NCBI GenBank assembly: GCA_009760855.2
Contig: WPIO01000138.1
Coordinates: 124,001-188,000 of the forward strand
DNA: 64,000 nt
Reading direction: 5' to 3'
Source: Cristatella mucedo
Lineage: Eukaryota; Bryozoa; Phylactolaemata; Cristatellidae
In this document: positions 24,356-37,640 of the stretch, piece after piece
How the letters are laid out: every line of letters begins with the position of its first letter
Numbering within the stretch: the stretch's first letter is position 1
Notes under the pieces: generated by a model
Told to the model about the DNA's origin: nothing
Seen by the model: only the letters and a program-made list of their open reading frames with translations
Databases searched by the model: none
Made by a program: the position numbers and the translations under genes

Positions 24356-25215
24356 TACGCCTAGCTCGCACCGGCAAATCCCCATGCCGAGACCACGTGC
24401 TAGTGCACACACACGAAACACAAAAGAAACACACAATTCCAGCTCGGGCGCGATATGACTGTATTCGGTGGAGTCCACCGAATCCTCCTAGCACTGTCTC
24501 GTCCTGTTCCGTCAATCGCCGGCGAACAGCCCGCCTCCTCCTTCGCTTTCAGAGAAACGACTGCGACGGCGTCAAAGCCGGACCAAAGACAAAAGACCGT
24601 TAGACCAAGAGCGAGCGTCGCTCGTCTCTTCAATAACTATCTGAAACAATGGGGCAAGAGCGTAGTGGTATTGGGCCCGGACACCTTGGCCCATTACGGA
24701 AACGATTTAATACCGTCCATACAGCCAAGGCCAGCAGGGCGCTACTACATGGCAAACGTGTAAGGTAATCGGACATTCAAGCTAAGGCAATTCATTCAGC
24801 ACACCGTCGATGTCAGTGCAGTCGGAAAATGGCTAAATGGGGTTTCTCTTACCGCAGCTATACCTTCAATAGCACAAAAATGTCACTCGTAGCTCGTCAA
24901 GCTTGGCAAGGATCAGCACAGCAAGCCTTGATTGGCGATCTCGCAGCAGGAGCCACTCCATGCAACGGACGGCAGCGACTCTCGACAAGACCTGCACTGC
25001 CGTGCAGACCACAATTTGCACAACACATCAAGAAATATGCACTAATCGTCTGAAGAGTAACCCTACGTTGGTGAACGAAACTGTATATAATGAATTACAA
25101 TATTTCAGAAGAGCACGAACCTTTCACTCTAACCTATTACATGGCACTTTTATGTATTCATAGCATGTTGAATTCCAATGTCTGCATGTCCTGAGATCAC
25201 GGCCTAGCCAATGCT

Positions 25216-25729
25216 TTAGGCCACAGAACTCGTTGCCACCTTTACAGAGCTCGATGTTATGGTCGTCAATATCCCCTTAAAGAGACGCTTCTCTGCCTGG
25301 AGAGATGAAAAAGCGGAAGGATGCGGTTCGAATCCTTTGCATGAAAACCCAGGTACACAGTCTCGTTAGCGACAAAGCCTTTGGACTCGAGGTGATGCTC
25401 CGTCCTAAGCCATAGTGGTTGGCCAAATTTCCACAGTGGCCACTTTCTCAGCTTTCTATTTGCCGGTGCAGGCCGTCGCTTAGCATCGAACATATTCTCG
25501 AGCTCATCTTCAACCTTGCCACTAACTTCGTCATCGCTCTGGGTTGCCTAAGATAACAAAACATCATCAGCTTCCGTCAACAGGTGATGCCATTAATATG
25601 AGTGTGAAGCAATGAAAAGAGCCTTTCTATTGTACGGTCGACAGCTACGAGTAGTTCTCGTAACCGTACCTCGGAACCCACCAATCCCGTTAGAAGGGCG
25701 GCAGCTACTGTGACTAACGGAGAGTTCAT
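25216..25729 (-). pseudogene. Type 2 peptide precursor pseudogene, copy 3
   Basis: Exon equivalents lie at 25670-25729, 25484-25547 and 25216-25296. All inactivating changes of copies 1 and 2 are present. It ends the third unit and sits about 90 bp before the unit boundary at 25818. Confidence 0.75.
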
Positions 25730-26908
25730 TGTTTACCTTTAAATTAAAGTAGGCGAACAGTTTACAAATAGCTGAGCTCAATTCACCTTCTCATAAAGCT
25801 GGTTATGTGCGGACTCTAGTGACAAGGCAAAATACCATCGGAGAAAACTTATTCGGATGAACGGCTCACAAGGAAATTGTGCACATATTCAAGGTTAAAA
25901 CAAAAATTCCTGAGACCTAAATCCTTGCAGGGCAGCTCAGCTTTGAGGTGCTGTGCAACATTTCAAAGCAAAAGGTGAAGCCCGATAAAATGAACGCTTA
26001 TGCAGTAACTTTACAGCGTGTTTCAGGCTTTATAGCATGCCTGCTTGCCACCCAAGCTAGAAATTTCTTAGTAGCAACGTGCGAATGAAGGCTTAATTAC
26101 AGAATAGATCTGCTTCTTCGAGAAAACAACAACCCACGCACCTAGATGTATTCACTGCTATAGTCATCTGCATGCCCATTATTTGCTGCTGGTACGAACT
26201 TGTTTACATTCATCCACAAACTAGACGTTTAAACGATGACATAAGGTGTCTTTCCCACACAGTTGATGCTTGTAGGCAGTTTTGCTGGTGTGGACGCCAG
26301 CCAAGAGACGCATTATTTTCGAGCTGTCACCTTCTACGTACGAGCGACGGAGCCGACGTGGCATTCAGTGCATGCGTGCCAACGGTCTCCAAAGCATGCT
26401 ACTTGCTAGCAGGCAGCCGGATGACCGATACCCTAATACCGATCGGTACAGCTGCGTAGTCATTTGACCAAGCAACAGAAAGTCTTGTCCCTTTTTTTGA
26501 CATTAGAATGACTTTTTAGTCACTCGAAAGTCACTTGAAATTCCATTCACACAAGGCTAGGTCTCCATAGGTTGAGAGTTGCTATAGATAGCTAATTGAC
26601 TAGTTAGAACGTTGGATAACGAAGGTCTGAATACTGGACGAGCATAGGAAAGAAATGACAGGAATGTTAGTTGAAGAACCCTTAAAAGTCGAATTTCTGC
26701 TGGATTGGGTGCCAGAACTGATCTGCGACAAATGGTGTGAATTTCAAACTGTGACGCTCCACGCTCGAGAAAGAAAGGTCTTGGCTTGTCGTATGCATCA
26801 ACGTTAAATGCCATGCTGCTAGGCAAGGCAGACTGCTAAGCTGTGATTTACTGAAGTCGCGGCTGAATGTTACAACCTAAGCAAACCTTTAGGATATGCA
26901 ACCGGGCC

Positions 26909-27062
26909 CTATATATACATACATATATATTTATATTTTGTCTATATATATATATATATATATATAAATATATATGTATACATATATATACATATGTATA
27001 TAAATATATATATATATGTACGTATTCATACATTATTATAGAGAGAGAGAATGAGAGAGAGC
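26909..27062. repeat. (TA)n microsatellite, copy 4
   Basis: Equivalent of 1093-1245. It ends tgtacgtattcata, unlike the other copies. Confidence 0.9.
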
Positions 27063-27207
27063 TTCAAGAAACCACTGCATCTCAGCAGCACATATCGCCA
27101 CGGAATGCCGGCATAGGACACTGTCAGCGGATGCATAATTACTAGGTGAACATGGTTATTTCGGCAACGTATATGTGCTTGTATGCTTACCCACCCACAC
27201 AAACCGA

Positions 27208-27209
<2 letters not shown>

Positions 27210-27258
<49 letters not shown>

Positions 27259-27279
27259 GTGGGTGTTTGTGTTTGTGTT

Positions 27280-27333
<54 letters not shown>

Positions 27334-27365
27334 CCTGTGTTTGAGCATGTGTGTGGGTGTGAGTG
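27210..27365. repeat. (TA)n-(TG)n compound microsatellite, copy 4
   Basis: Shortest TA run (about 40 bp) of the four young copies, followed by about 80 bp TG. Confidence 0.95.
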
Positions 27366-27421
27366 TGCATACATTGAAAGGCAAGCGAGCACATGAAGAA
27401 CCCAATTTAGGCGAACGAAAC

Positions 27422-27427
27422 TTTATT
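27422..27427 (-). promoter_or_regulatory. Polyadenylation signal of type 1 gene, copy 4
   Basis: AATAAA on the minus strand, about 40 bp beyond the stop at 27468. Confidence 0.7.
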
Positions 27428-27467
27428 CAATGAAATACAATATTAATGGAGAGCAGAAGCGTTTGCT

Positions 27468-28069
27468 CTAACGTCCTACAGGGCAATTTTCCTTACTAAG
27501 AGCACATGTAACTGCTACCCCTGCAGCTGCTCCGACCGCGGCCTTGCCAACTTCCTTTGCCACAGATTTCGCTCCTGCCTTTGCTGCCTTCGAAAAAAGG
27601 GCTTTTGCTATCGCACCAAAGAACCGCTTCTCCGCCTCGACAGCTGCAAAAAGCGAATCACGTGCTTAGAATCCTGTAAATGCATGCCAGGGTGAAACAC
27701 CTCGTTGGCATATCTACCGTTTGACTCGAAGTGATGCTTCGTCCTAAGCCAAAGCGGCTGATCGAATTTCCATATTTGTGACTTTTACAGCTTTGTGTTT
27801 GCTGGTGCCAGCCGAAACTTACCGTCGAACACACTCTCCAGCCCAGCTTCAACCTTGCGGCTAACTTCATCCTCGCTCTGGGTTGCCTATGATAACACAA
27901 ATCGTGAGCGTAATTTCGCTGGATGATTATGCCAATAACAAGAGCATGAAGCATGAAAAGGAGCCTTCTTTGAACGGCCGACAGCTAGCAGTGGTTCTCG
28001 AAACCATACCTCTGAAGCCACTAATCCCATTAGAATGACGAGTCCAACCGTGAGGAAGAGTGAGTTCAT
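27468..28069 (-). CDS. Type 1 cationic peptide precursor, copy 4 (intact)
   Basis: Coding exons 28010-28069, 27823-27886 and 27468-27643. The coding sequence reads the same as copies 2 and 3. Intron 1 is one base shorter (ctttgaacgg near 27970), and there is a change gaaacacc near 27695 inside intron 2. It lies just left of the point (about 28437) where copy 4 stops matching the young copies, so its young sequence may come from conversion or unequal exchange. AATAAA is at 27422-27427. Confidence 0.8.
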
Positions 28070-28959
28070 TTTTCACCTGTAAATTAAAGTAGGTGAACTG
28101 GATCCAAAACGCTGAGCCCTATTCACCTTCTCATAGAGCTGGTTCTCTGTTGACTTTAACGACAAGGCAAAACACCATCAGAGATGACCTCTTCCGATCA
28201 CTGGGTCGCAAGAAAACTGTGCACCAATTCGCGATTGATATAAATCTTCTGGGCGACGTGAAACCTTGCGGGGCAGCTCGGCTTGGAGGTACTGAGCAAC
28301 GTTTTCAAGCTGAAGGTGACGCCCGATCAACAGAATGCTACGGTAGTAACATTACATGTCGATTGAGGCTTTCTGGAATGCAGGCTTGCGACCCAAGCTA
28401 GAAAATTCTTAGTCGCAATTTACGAATGAAGGCCTTATTAAAACATGATCTCGATCGTAGCTGAAACGAATAACGAACGAAATACCTGGTTGTATTCTCG
28501 GCGATAGTCGTCTTCCTGCTATAAGCCAACTGTAGGTGCGACTGGGTTTATATTCACTCACAAACCTGCAGTTTCACCAATGAGATTTGGCGTAGTATCC
28601 TCTCTATTGATGAGTGTAGACATTTATCGGGGTCAGGAGGCGAGCGAAAAGATGTCTTGAACCCCTAGAAGTCAAATTCCACGTACGAGTGACATAGCTG
28701 ATGTGACATTCAGCACCGGCATGCTAACGGGCTTCAAAGCAAGCGAATCGCCAGCATGATGGCTAGCATGTGACTACCTGGATATTTATAGGTACTGCTG
28801 GTTATTCCTTTGACCAAGCATCAGGAAGTCATGTCACGTTTAGGACATACGAAATACTTTAACTTAGTTAAAGTACCTTAAAAGTGCATTCGCGAAATGC
28901 AGGGCCTCTTAAGGTGAATATTTGCGTGGATTAAGGAATTAATTTAGTTAGAACGTTGC

Positions 28960-29758
28960 TTACGAACCTTGGCATACTCGAGCAGTTTTTTTTAATTAGG
29001 CAAGTAAAAAATCACAGAATAGACAGACGGTGAGTGAAGTAACAGATTACTGTCGATACTCTGAGGGATGTGGGGCTAGTCCTGATCGGCGAGAAGTGCT
29101 GTGAGGTGGCAACTGTGACGAACCAAGCTTGCTAAAGACAAGTTTTGGAAACTTGTATGCACGTGATTAGGTGCGATGCTGCTAGACCCGGCAGACTAGC
29201 AAGCTCTAAGTTACTGAAGTTAGGATACAGCGGTATAACCTGGACAAATGTTCTCCGTTTCATAACCCAGTCTAAGAAAGCCCAGATTATAGCCAGGTTT
29301 GGCAGCTGAAGGTAGGCAGAATTTGCAGTGGAGCTGACAAGCTCAGCGAGGAACAGAACACCGAGATTGTATGTATATGAAAGAATAAGCAGGACGAGCA
29401 AAATTTGAGTGATGATCTTTCCAGTCGCAGAGTCACACTCGATTATCCTACAACTAGAAACTCAGATTTATGCTCGTTATATTGGATAAGGCTTGCTGCG
29501 AACCATGTGCGGATTTCAGCACAACATGCAGCATGGGTATGCAGATAGCTTGACATGCTGAAGTGCTAGTTGGGATCAAAGCAAAAAGCGAACCGCGTGT
29601 CAGTTGCATAGAATGGAAGGCCCAGATTGTGCTTAGTTTTACTTTTGGCAAGACGAAGAGAGTGTAAGCTCCAACAGGTAGCAAGCTAAGCACAGAGCCT
29701 GATAGTAAGTAACATGCTAGGTAGATGTTAATCGGTAGAGTCATGTCCGATCTCAATA
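28960..29758 (-). mobile_element. Decayed LINE family 1 relic, copy 4
   Basis: Unit equivalent of 3240-4030 in the diverged part of copy 4, with many independent substitutions. Confidence 0.6.
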
Positions 29759-30579
29759 ATAACTTGACATCTCCTACTTAAAAAAGATTTTCTCACTCCC
29801 GTCGCATAAAGTGTCATCTTTGAATAAGTACTATGACATATTGTATCAATACTTCAACGTCAATGTATAGGCTACAGTTTCTTCCTTACAGGGATGCTTT
29901 TTCGATTGTTTTAATTGATCTTTTAACTTATTCTCAGATCGTGTTATTTGTTCTACTAATAGGGCTTGTAGCTTGGCCATGGGATCACAGATGAACAAAA
30001 TGGTGCTCTGCCGCATGTCCTTGAAGTCATTGCGGAACGAGTATGCTCATATTAATAGTCTTGGATGACTGATGCATAAGTATATAATGCTGGAAGAGAC
30101 CATCGTCAGGGGGGCAGCATCCTCTTAGGTATCTTGTCTCCTTATTCCAAGCAGCTACTGGATGTCTATTAACTTGCGTGCAAGTCTAGTTTCATTCAAC
30201 TACATTCATGCACGTGATGATAACATCCCCACTGCGATGGGAGCAAGCATCTTTAAGTTGATTCATGAAAGCACCACCTGACTATATAAAGGCAAAGTGA
30301 TTTTATTCGGAAATTGGAAAAACCTTACGACCCATATCGGCTATGCCAGAATTTCTCCTGTTCAAACTAGGTTTCTCGAAAATAAATATTTTGATTACAG
30401 ATGCCGTGCAATCTCTTACCAAGCATTGTCTTTAAGCGAATCGGCTATATTAGTCGATATCTACATATGGTGGTTTCAGAGAAATAACTTGAAAGCGAAT
30501 TGCACACGAATCATTGCAAGTGTTCTACAATCAGTGGATCGTGTTTGCAGGTTTCCTTAATCATTCCGAATAGTTACCA

Positions 30580-31175
30580 TCCACCCGCTCATGCCTCTGC
30601 TCTTTGAACGATAATCACGATGTAGGTATCACGAGCCTAGGCACTGTTGGAATTATATTAAGTGTTAAATTTACAGGTAGTGATGCAGCCTCAAGTGATT
30701 TGCGTCACGTCATCCAGTGCATTGTCCTCATCAATGGATTATTTCATACAGTCCAGCTTAGAGCTGTTTCTCACTGCAATAAACGCGAGATCAACGGCGA
30801 GTAACGATAAGTGGGTACAGACCTTTGAAGCAGCTAGTTGCCCACTGCCTCGATTTCCTAGTACCCCAGCTAGGCTGTTTACCCATCAAGCAGACGTTTC
30901 ATACAGAAAATTCCATGCACATAGTGCTGATGAGATAGCATGTATCAGGTGCCAACCTGCAATAGCATGGCACTCAATGTACAGCATTGCATTGTGCTTA
31001 AAGAGGTCAGCAGTAGCAAAACAGAACAATTGCATAGAGTATGGCTAAGAGATTTACAAATTCGTTAATAATTTTGACACTCGATTGCATGATAGGTATA
31101 GTGAAAAAACAGAAAATCTATGTTTGTAATATTTAATCAATTATGTCTTTGCACACACTCCGAGACACACGATTC

Positions 31176-31211
<36 letters not shown>

Positions 31212-31336
31212 CGAATATGTATTTATAAATATAAATATAAATAAATATATATAAATAAACAAATAAATAAATGAATATATATATATAAATAAATTAATTA
31301 ATTACTAAATAAATGTTTATATATATATTAATATAC

Positions 31337-31381
<45 letters not shown>

Positions 31382-34300
31382 GGCCGGTGTACCCTTGCGA
31401 GTGCCTGAATGTGTTTGAGTGCCTGCTTGTGGGTATCTGACACCAGTGCTTATGCATTATTGTATTTCAGCTACATCTCGATCATCGCGACTAAGTTACG
31501 GTCACAGTGAGCAACCGGGTCACATTTAATTTAATAAGGTTCAAGTACGTTGATAATGCAAATTAAACATACACAATTTCAGAGTGGTCCTTTAGTCTTT
31601 CCTAAAGCATCTAAATCCCTTGCTCCCGGACGCCTTGACAGGAGGACTGTGAAAACAAAATTATTCATCGATGAGTGTCTAACAGTATGTTTTTGATGCT
31701 ATGAATTTGCGTCAAAGGCATTTGCGTGAGCTGATATCGTGGATGGAATAATATAGAAATGGCAAAGCTTCTTTCGTAGCAATAGAAACGTGACTAGAAC
31801 ATGAGTTGATTTTCTTGCAGCACCATGCAATCGTTCTGGTAACATTTTCCTAATGCTGATTTCGTGTTATTAACATTATTAAATAGCCGGTCAGAAGCGA
31901 ACCGCGACGATTCTTAGTTGTTGCGAGACTATGCGAAACGAAACTTACGGCTTCCTACATTTCCCTCGAAACGCGATGACGTTCGTCTATGGGTTCTGAG
32001 GAATGCGACTAGCTAGTTGGCGTCTACGACGTACTTTACTGGAGGCAGACGATAGCTCCGTTGGTCTTTTAAGTGTTCAAAAAGTACAATTTCACTTATG
32101 CTATTGATTCCGCTTCAGCCGTTGATAGGTCAATGGCTGAGATCACAATTCGCCACAATCCTCCTATCCATCACTTTAAGCGAGTTCATTCCGCCGTCTC
32201 ACTTTCGCCCGACGCGCTTGTCTCAGCACTCAGAGTCGCTGATTAGCAAAGATTGCTAGATAATAGTATAACTTGAACTAATACAAAAACTGAGAATTTA
32301 AATATCTTGCTCACACGCAAAGAAAGCGGCCATGGCAGCAAATATTTCTTCAGGAGCTAGTCGCCTTTATGGCGTCTTAAAATTCGAAAACCTGTTTGCT
32401 AGTAATGATTTAACAGCTGCTGTTTTGCTCTAAGCGAATCCTACAGCAAGCAGTAGCTTTTTCTAACTTCTTAATTATTCAAAACCCTTAACAGATTTTG
32501 AAAGAAAAATACTAAAACAGAATCGTTATTCTTCATATTGGATGTCAAATAAGTTAATGGAAAAATATTTCAAACATTACATTAAATCTAGAGGCTGTAA
32601 AAGTGATTTCATAAAATAGGTGAAAACTAAAACTTAACTCCAGTTTTTGCGAAAATTAAAACTAATTAGGCGCAATTTGTGTACGTAAGCTTTCTTCTGG
32701 TATCCTCCTTTTAATAGGTATTCATTTATATGCGAGTACTACAGCAGGGTAACAATAGTGGTAGAATTGGGCTGACGTCATTCAATAGGAACACTTCAGG
32801 ATTCAGCATCACGGGAAATGTTGTTGTTGGTTACTCGGTGATGCTTAATAGGACTTTGTTGAAAACCATTTGAAGTTGAACACATTCCACTATGATAGGC
32901 AAAAATCTGTGCCTTCGAGTTGAACTGGATTCACGATAACAAACATAATGTATATTTTCTTAACAAAGCTAGCTCTATATATATACACACACATGTGAAA
33001 TGTAACATTGCCGTAATATTAATTAAGTGTCCATTTCCTTAACTGCATCTCATATCCGCAGAATGCCTAAACTCAGGGTCTTCGCCTTTCAAAATTCGGT
33101 AACTCGATCGACGATGCATTAAGCAATATCGTTAGGAATCAAATAACTAATCACCAAAAGAAGTGAACAAATGGGAGCAAACTATTCTCGCCTCTAAGCG
33201 CCAATTACTACTGACATTTTTATTCAGTTGTAGGATTTACTCCCGAAAATTGAAATTCTTACAAACGTCGAACTCGAAAACTGATATCACTAAGACTTGT
33301 TTAAAGCGGTTCCGTTAGCCATTCGATCGCAGGGTCCATAAACTTACCAGCCCTTGGACAGTAAAACGTTTACTACTGACGTATAGGTGCCTTTCCTTTT
33401 GCCGGCGGATGCGATAGATTGGTCGGTTGCTAGTAACCAGCGTCTTAGTCATGATCGTATATACCTATAGTTGCTTCGTTGTTTTCGTCAAATTGCTTTC
33501 CTGAATGTGACCTCTATTTATAAGATCCGTGAATTGTTCTTTAGCATAGAAAAAGCGGTATACCCTTTACCCGGTTGCCTCACTTGGGACCAAGCTCATT
33601 TGATATTCCTAGCAGGATCTGGAACCATCCTGAGCAATCTATCTCATGTGCTCCTGTAAATATCATTCAGTTAGTACTCACTACGCCTGCCATAACCGGC
33701 AGATAACCTAAAGAAGATTAAGGAAGGAGATGACTATATTCCTCGACACTCGCAGCCATCTGGCATGTGGACTGGGCACTGGCGGTCTCGTTAAAAGTAA
33801 AGGTTTCAGTATTGGAGCCAACAGAATAGTTGCTTGGTCGGGCTACCTAGCCGACGCCAGGTCGTGCGGAGGGCTGTCACTAGATGAAAGCAAACTTAGT
33901 TACATTGAACCACGATAAAAACCAACCAACTGCCTATAGGCAAACCGAACGATAATTAAGACACTGGGAAACTTTGCACCCAAATTCGGCCAGGTAAGCC
34001 AGCCTCGCTTTGAATCCACATGCAATTCAGTTGCCGTCTACACGCATTTAAAGATTATAGATCTCATCTAACTCTCACTGATCAGTGTGTATATGCGAAC
34101 CAACTCTATTCAAATGAGCCTACATTCGGGGAGTCCAGGATACTGCCATTTGAAGTGTAAGACAGGATGTGTGTAATTGAAAGTACTCTACTTCTAGTGA
34201 ATTCGCCAAATTCCAAACCTGCTGGACATCTCAATAATTTAAGCACTAACTCAAATCGTGCAATAATCTTTACATCTAGCTGGTCTCCAGTTTTGAAAAT

Positions 34301-35890
34301 GACAACGGTGAGTCACAATGACTGCAGACTAAACTGCAAAGATAGAACGTTCGTGTAAAGACAGTCTTAAAGGAGAAATAATTCTGCAAAAAATACCCAA
34401 CGGTACACACCAAATGCAATCGCTCTATTGCCCAACGCCGCAAAAATTCTTCCTATAGCCATGCTTAGTGCACTGCTTTCAAATACCAGTAACACTTAAC
34501 TGGCGTCTAAGAACGAATTTCGCACCAGCCCATGAAAAGACCCAAGATTGATATTTCACTGTTCATCAACTGCAAGCTTTCTCATAGACACGGTGCCAGG
34601 TCTCTTGCTTAGGTGTTCCTAGGTATAATACCGAAATTCAAGTTTACTCATCAAAGATGTGAGCATATAGGTCGTCTGAGACAGCTGAACGGTTAAGAAT
34701 GACATTCAAGACCTTGTTAGAAGATCTTTCCCATCTCACAAAAACTCAAAGTTCCTAGTTCACGTTCATAGTTCACGCAAGAGGAGATGCATTATTTATT
34801 TTGTCTAGTGATTAACAACTTGCACAATGCTGCACATGAGAGCACAAAAGAAATAATAACACCAAAACATCCTTCGGTTCATTCAAGGTCGGTGAGATAC
34901 GTAAAGCACTGATTGACCTTGACTTGCACGATATCAGCCAGATGTCATACGTTTAGGTCAAGGAACCACCAAGGCCCTGAGCAACAATGTTGAGAACACA
35001 GAATGTTGCAGAGAATACAGGCTTAATAGTAAGCATTAAATTCACCAGTCACGCTCACCAGCAAAGTTGGCTTGCACCTACCTAACATTACACTGAAATA
35101 CCGTAGCTCAACACCAGCCAGGTTTAATTTACGGTAACACCAGAACTTCTCTGCAAACACGCATCTTCGTCCCGGGTAGGGAAGAACATGGAGCAGCCGT
35201 ATAGTGATACTGGAAGGGCCTAATGCTAGCCGGGATGCTTTAGGCTCAGCTGTGATATTTCTGCACTTAGCATCGTACTGCTTTATATAGGAGTGGCTGA
35301 TTGAAGTCTGCTAGCCAGACAACTCTATGGTCTCAGGTACGTCTTTAGCAACTATGGTGAAGCCAGCTGAAAGCAGACAAAATTATTAAAAATAAGGCTT
35401 TATATATAATTGTTCATTTACCTATGTATGCTGGCTATCAAAAGCTTATCTAGCTGACTATGAATACTATTTACCAGAGCTAAAGTGGCGTTCATGGCAT
35501 CGTAAAGTGATATTCAATGGATAAACAGAATAATGCTTTCAGCAAATAAGGAACTAGTTCACGGTCTACGATCCTGGTCGGAGCCCAGATTAAAGGCAAA
35601 CGAAATAAATGGGTTCTTCATGCTGAAACCTCTGACTTCTCACTGCTAGCCTTTCCCTGAAACCAAGCCATCCCATGTGCTTGTGGCTACAATGATTTGT
35701 ACATAAATAATTTAGCACGTTACCCATAGGTGATAACCATATAGATTATAGTCGTTAGCCTCAATTTTCAATCGCTGCCTCGCCTTAGTGCAGAACAACA
35801 AACGAGTAGGAGCACCAACTGATAATCGCCATATGCACGGCTGAAGTATCAAGCGAGAACTGGCATATATTGAAGCATGTATATCTAATA
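30580..35890. other. Unique stretch without recognised gene
   Basis: The first 50 bp match 45560-45610 (gctctttgaacgataatcac / gctctttgaaccatgattcc), so they belong to the ancestral unit. After that I see no similarity to the rest of the window, no recognisable protein and no exon of the peptide family. Open frames up to 128 aa (30662-31048) have no recognisable features. Confidence 0.5.
31180..31380. repeat. (TA)n/(AAAT)n simple repeats
   Basis: Two TA runs flank a stretch of aaataaataaat-type repeats, in otherwise unique sequence. Confidence 0.85.
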
Positions 35891-35895
35891 TAGAT

Positions 35896-35903
35896 ACACA
35901 CAC

Positions 35904-35963
<60 letters not shown>

Positions 35964-35985
35964 ACATACACACATACACACACAA

Positions 35986-36017
<32 letters not shown>

Positions 36018-36095
36018 CTATATATCTATATATCCATATATATATATATATATGGATATATATATATACATATATATATATATATGTATACACTT
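35896..36095. repeat. (CA)n-(TA)n compound microsatellite
   Basis: About 100 bp of CA repeats pass into about 95 bp of TA/TCTATA repeats with a partly palindromic centre (tatatccata/tatggatata). The order is the inverse of the tracts next to the type 1 genes. Confidence 0.9.
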
Positions 36096-36384
36096 ATGTC
36101 TCTGTGTGTGTATTTATTTATTTTTTTATATGTTTTCTAGTGGCCATACGTTGTGCCCTAACTGGTTCTCTGTGAGTTGGATCAATGCATCCTTGCTTTT
36201 AGCTCTCGGTACATCTGCAAACTGATGGCATATACTAAAAAATAGGTTGCGTTCTTTATTAGTTGTCGATAGCAGGGCTTTGGTCTGTGACATTTTCTTC
36301 AGGAAGAAGTCTGAATGCTCTACCCGCGAAACCAGGAAGTAGGCCTACACGATGATGCTTTCTAGCAAAAAATAAATATATAGT

Positions 36385-37640
36385 ACTACTAATAATAATT
36401 TACTTGATAAAGGGCCCTCAGAGAACCTAATCTCATTTTAGGCGCTTAAAACTGGCTGCAAAGGGAAATGCAATTAAATGGTAAGAAAAATTATGCTTGA
36501 AAAACAAACACAATTAATGACATGGTTAGGGGTGAATTGCACAGTGTCAGCATGCAAATGTGGTTAGTGCCAGCATGCACAGTGTCAGCAGGCATAAGCA
36601 CGAAAACGACGAATCACAGAGACCCACTTAATGCTGTCCTAAATAGGTGCGTTTTAAGTTCCTTTTTAATATTTTCAGTTCCGGGAATGTTCTTACGCCG
36701 GTCGGCATGGAGTTCCAGGCTTTGGGAGCATACAAACTAAATGCCAGGTCTCCAAAGGATTGAAAGTTTGCAAGATGTATATGTAGGTCGTTGGATTCCG
36801 GAACCAGGTCGTACGATACTTGGCCTGATGGGGTAGTATATCTGAGAGATAGGCTGGAGCCATAGAATGAAGGGACATAAAAGTGTGCGACTAATCCTTG
36901 AATTCAATCCGTTGCTTGACTGGTAGCCAGTGCAGGTCGGCGAGAAGTGGAGTAATGCAGCAACTGCGACGCTCACGACAGACAAGCCTAGCTGCAGAGT
37001 TAGGCACCGGCGGCAATCGCCTGATCGTGCATGCTGGTAGGCCAGTAAGCAGTGAGTTGCAGAAGTCGAGACGAGATGTCACGAATGCGGGGACCAACTT
37101 AAATGTGGTATCTTTATCTAATTAAGCCCAATTTTTAGAAATGTTATGAAGCTGAAAATAGGCAGCTTTGACTGTGGAGCTGATATGGTCGCTAACGAGA
37201 GGTCGCTTTGGAATATGACACCTAGATTTCGAGCTGATTCGACATGGGATATGCGGGCAGAGCCAATTTTGAGAGACAGTATTTACAATCTCTGAATCAC
37301 ACTGGGTTTGCTCATAACTAGTAAGTTAGTATTGCCACCGTTTAGTTTAAAAAAAATTGCTGCCATCCATGTGCAGATGTCATCAATGCATGCAGCTGGT
37401 GAGTTTAGAGAATTTGAGGTGCTTGAAGGCTGGGAGCGATCAAAGCTTAGGTACAAGTGACTTGCATCCGCATACAAGTGAAAGCCTAGATTGGGCTTAG
37501 CAATTACACCAGCAAGAAGAAGAGTATAAACCGTGAAAATACCGGGACCTAGCACGGAGCCCTGGGGTACTCCATTTTTCAGAGGTACTTTAGATGATCT
37601 TTGTCCATTCACGTCAATACTTTGGAATATCACACTGAGA
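36385..37640 (-). mobile_element. LINE family 1 (CR1/L2-like), 5'-truncated, minus strand
   Basis: The frame 37283-37633 contains the reverse transcriptase motif GVPQGSVLGP and the active-site box as YADASHLYLSF, in which the second Asp of YADD is replaced by Ala. The next fragment (36891-37097) carries SRLDFCNSLLTGLP and AARLVCRE...ITPLLADLHWLPVKQRI, typical of the C-terminal end of CR1/L2/Jockey-type elements. The 3' end lies at about 36385 with a hairpin and an (AAT)n tail. It is broken by frameshifts, so it is a dead copy. It is inserted in the diverged part of copy 4. Confidence 0.8.

Larger units (their letters stand above)
17249..25817. repeat. Tandem unit, copy 3
   Basis: Third full period, 8569 bp. 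It shares with copy 2 small variants that copy 1 lacks, such as cacacgaaacacaaaag near 24410 without the extra aa, so copies 2 and 3 look like the most recent pair. Private changes include an extra agt near 21158 and a duplicated cattct near 21385. Confidence 0.95.

Noticed and set aside
30662-31048. 128-aa open frame in unique sequence
   Set aside because: No recognisable motif, no signal peptide, no paralogue in the window and no clear splice context; it could be chance.
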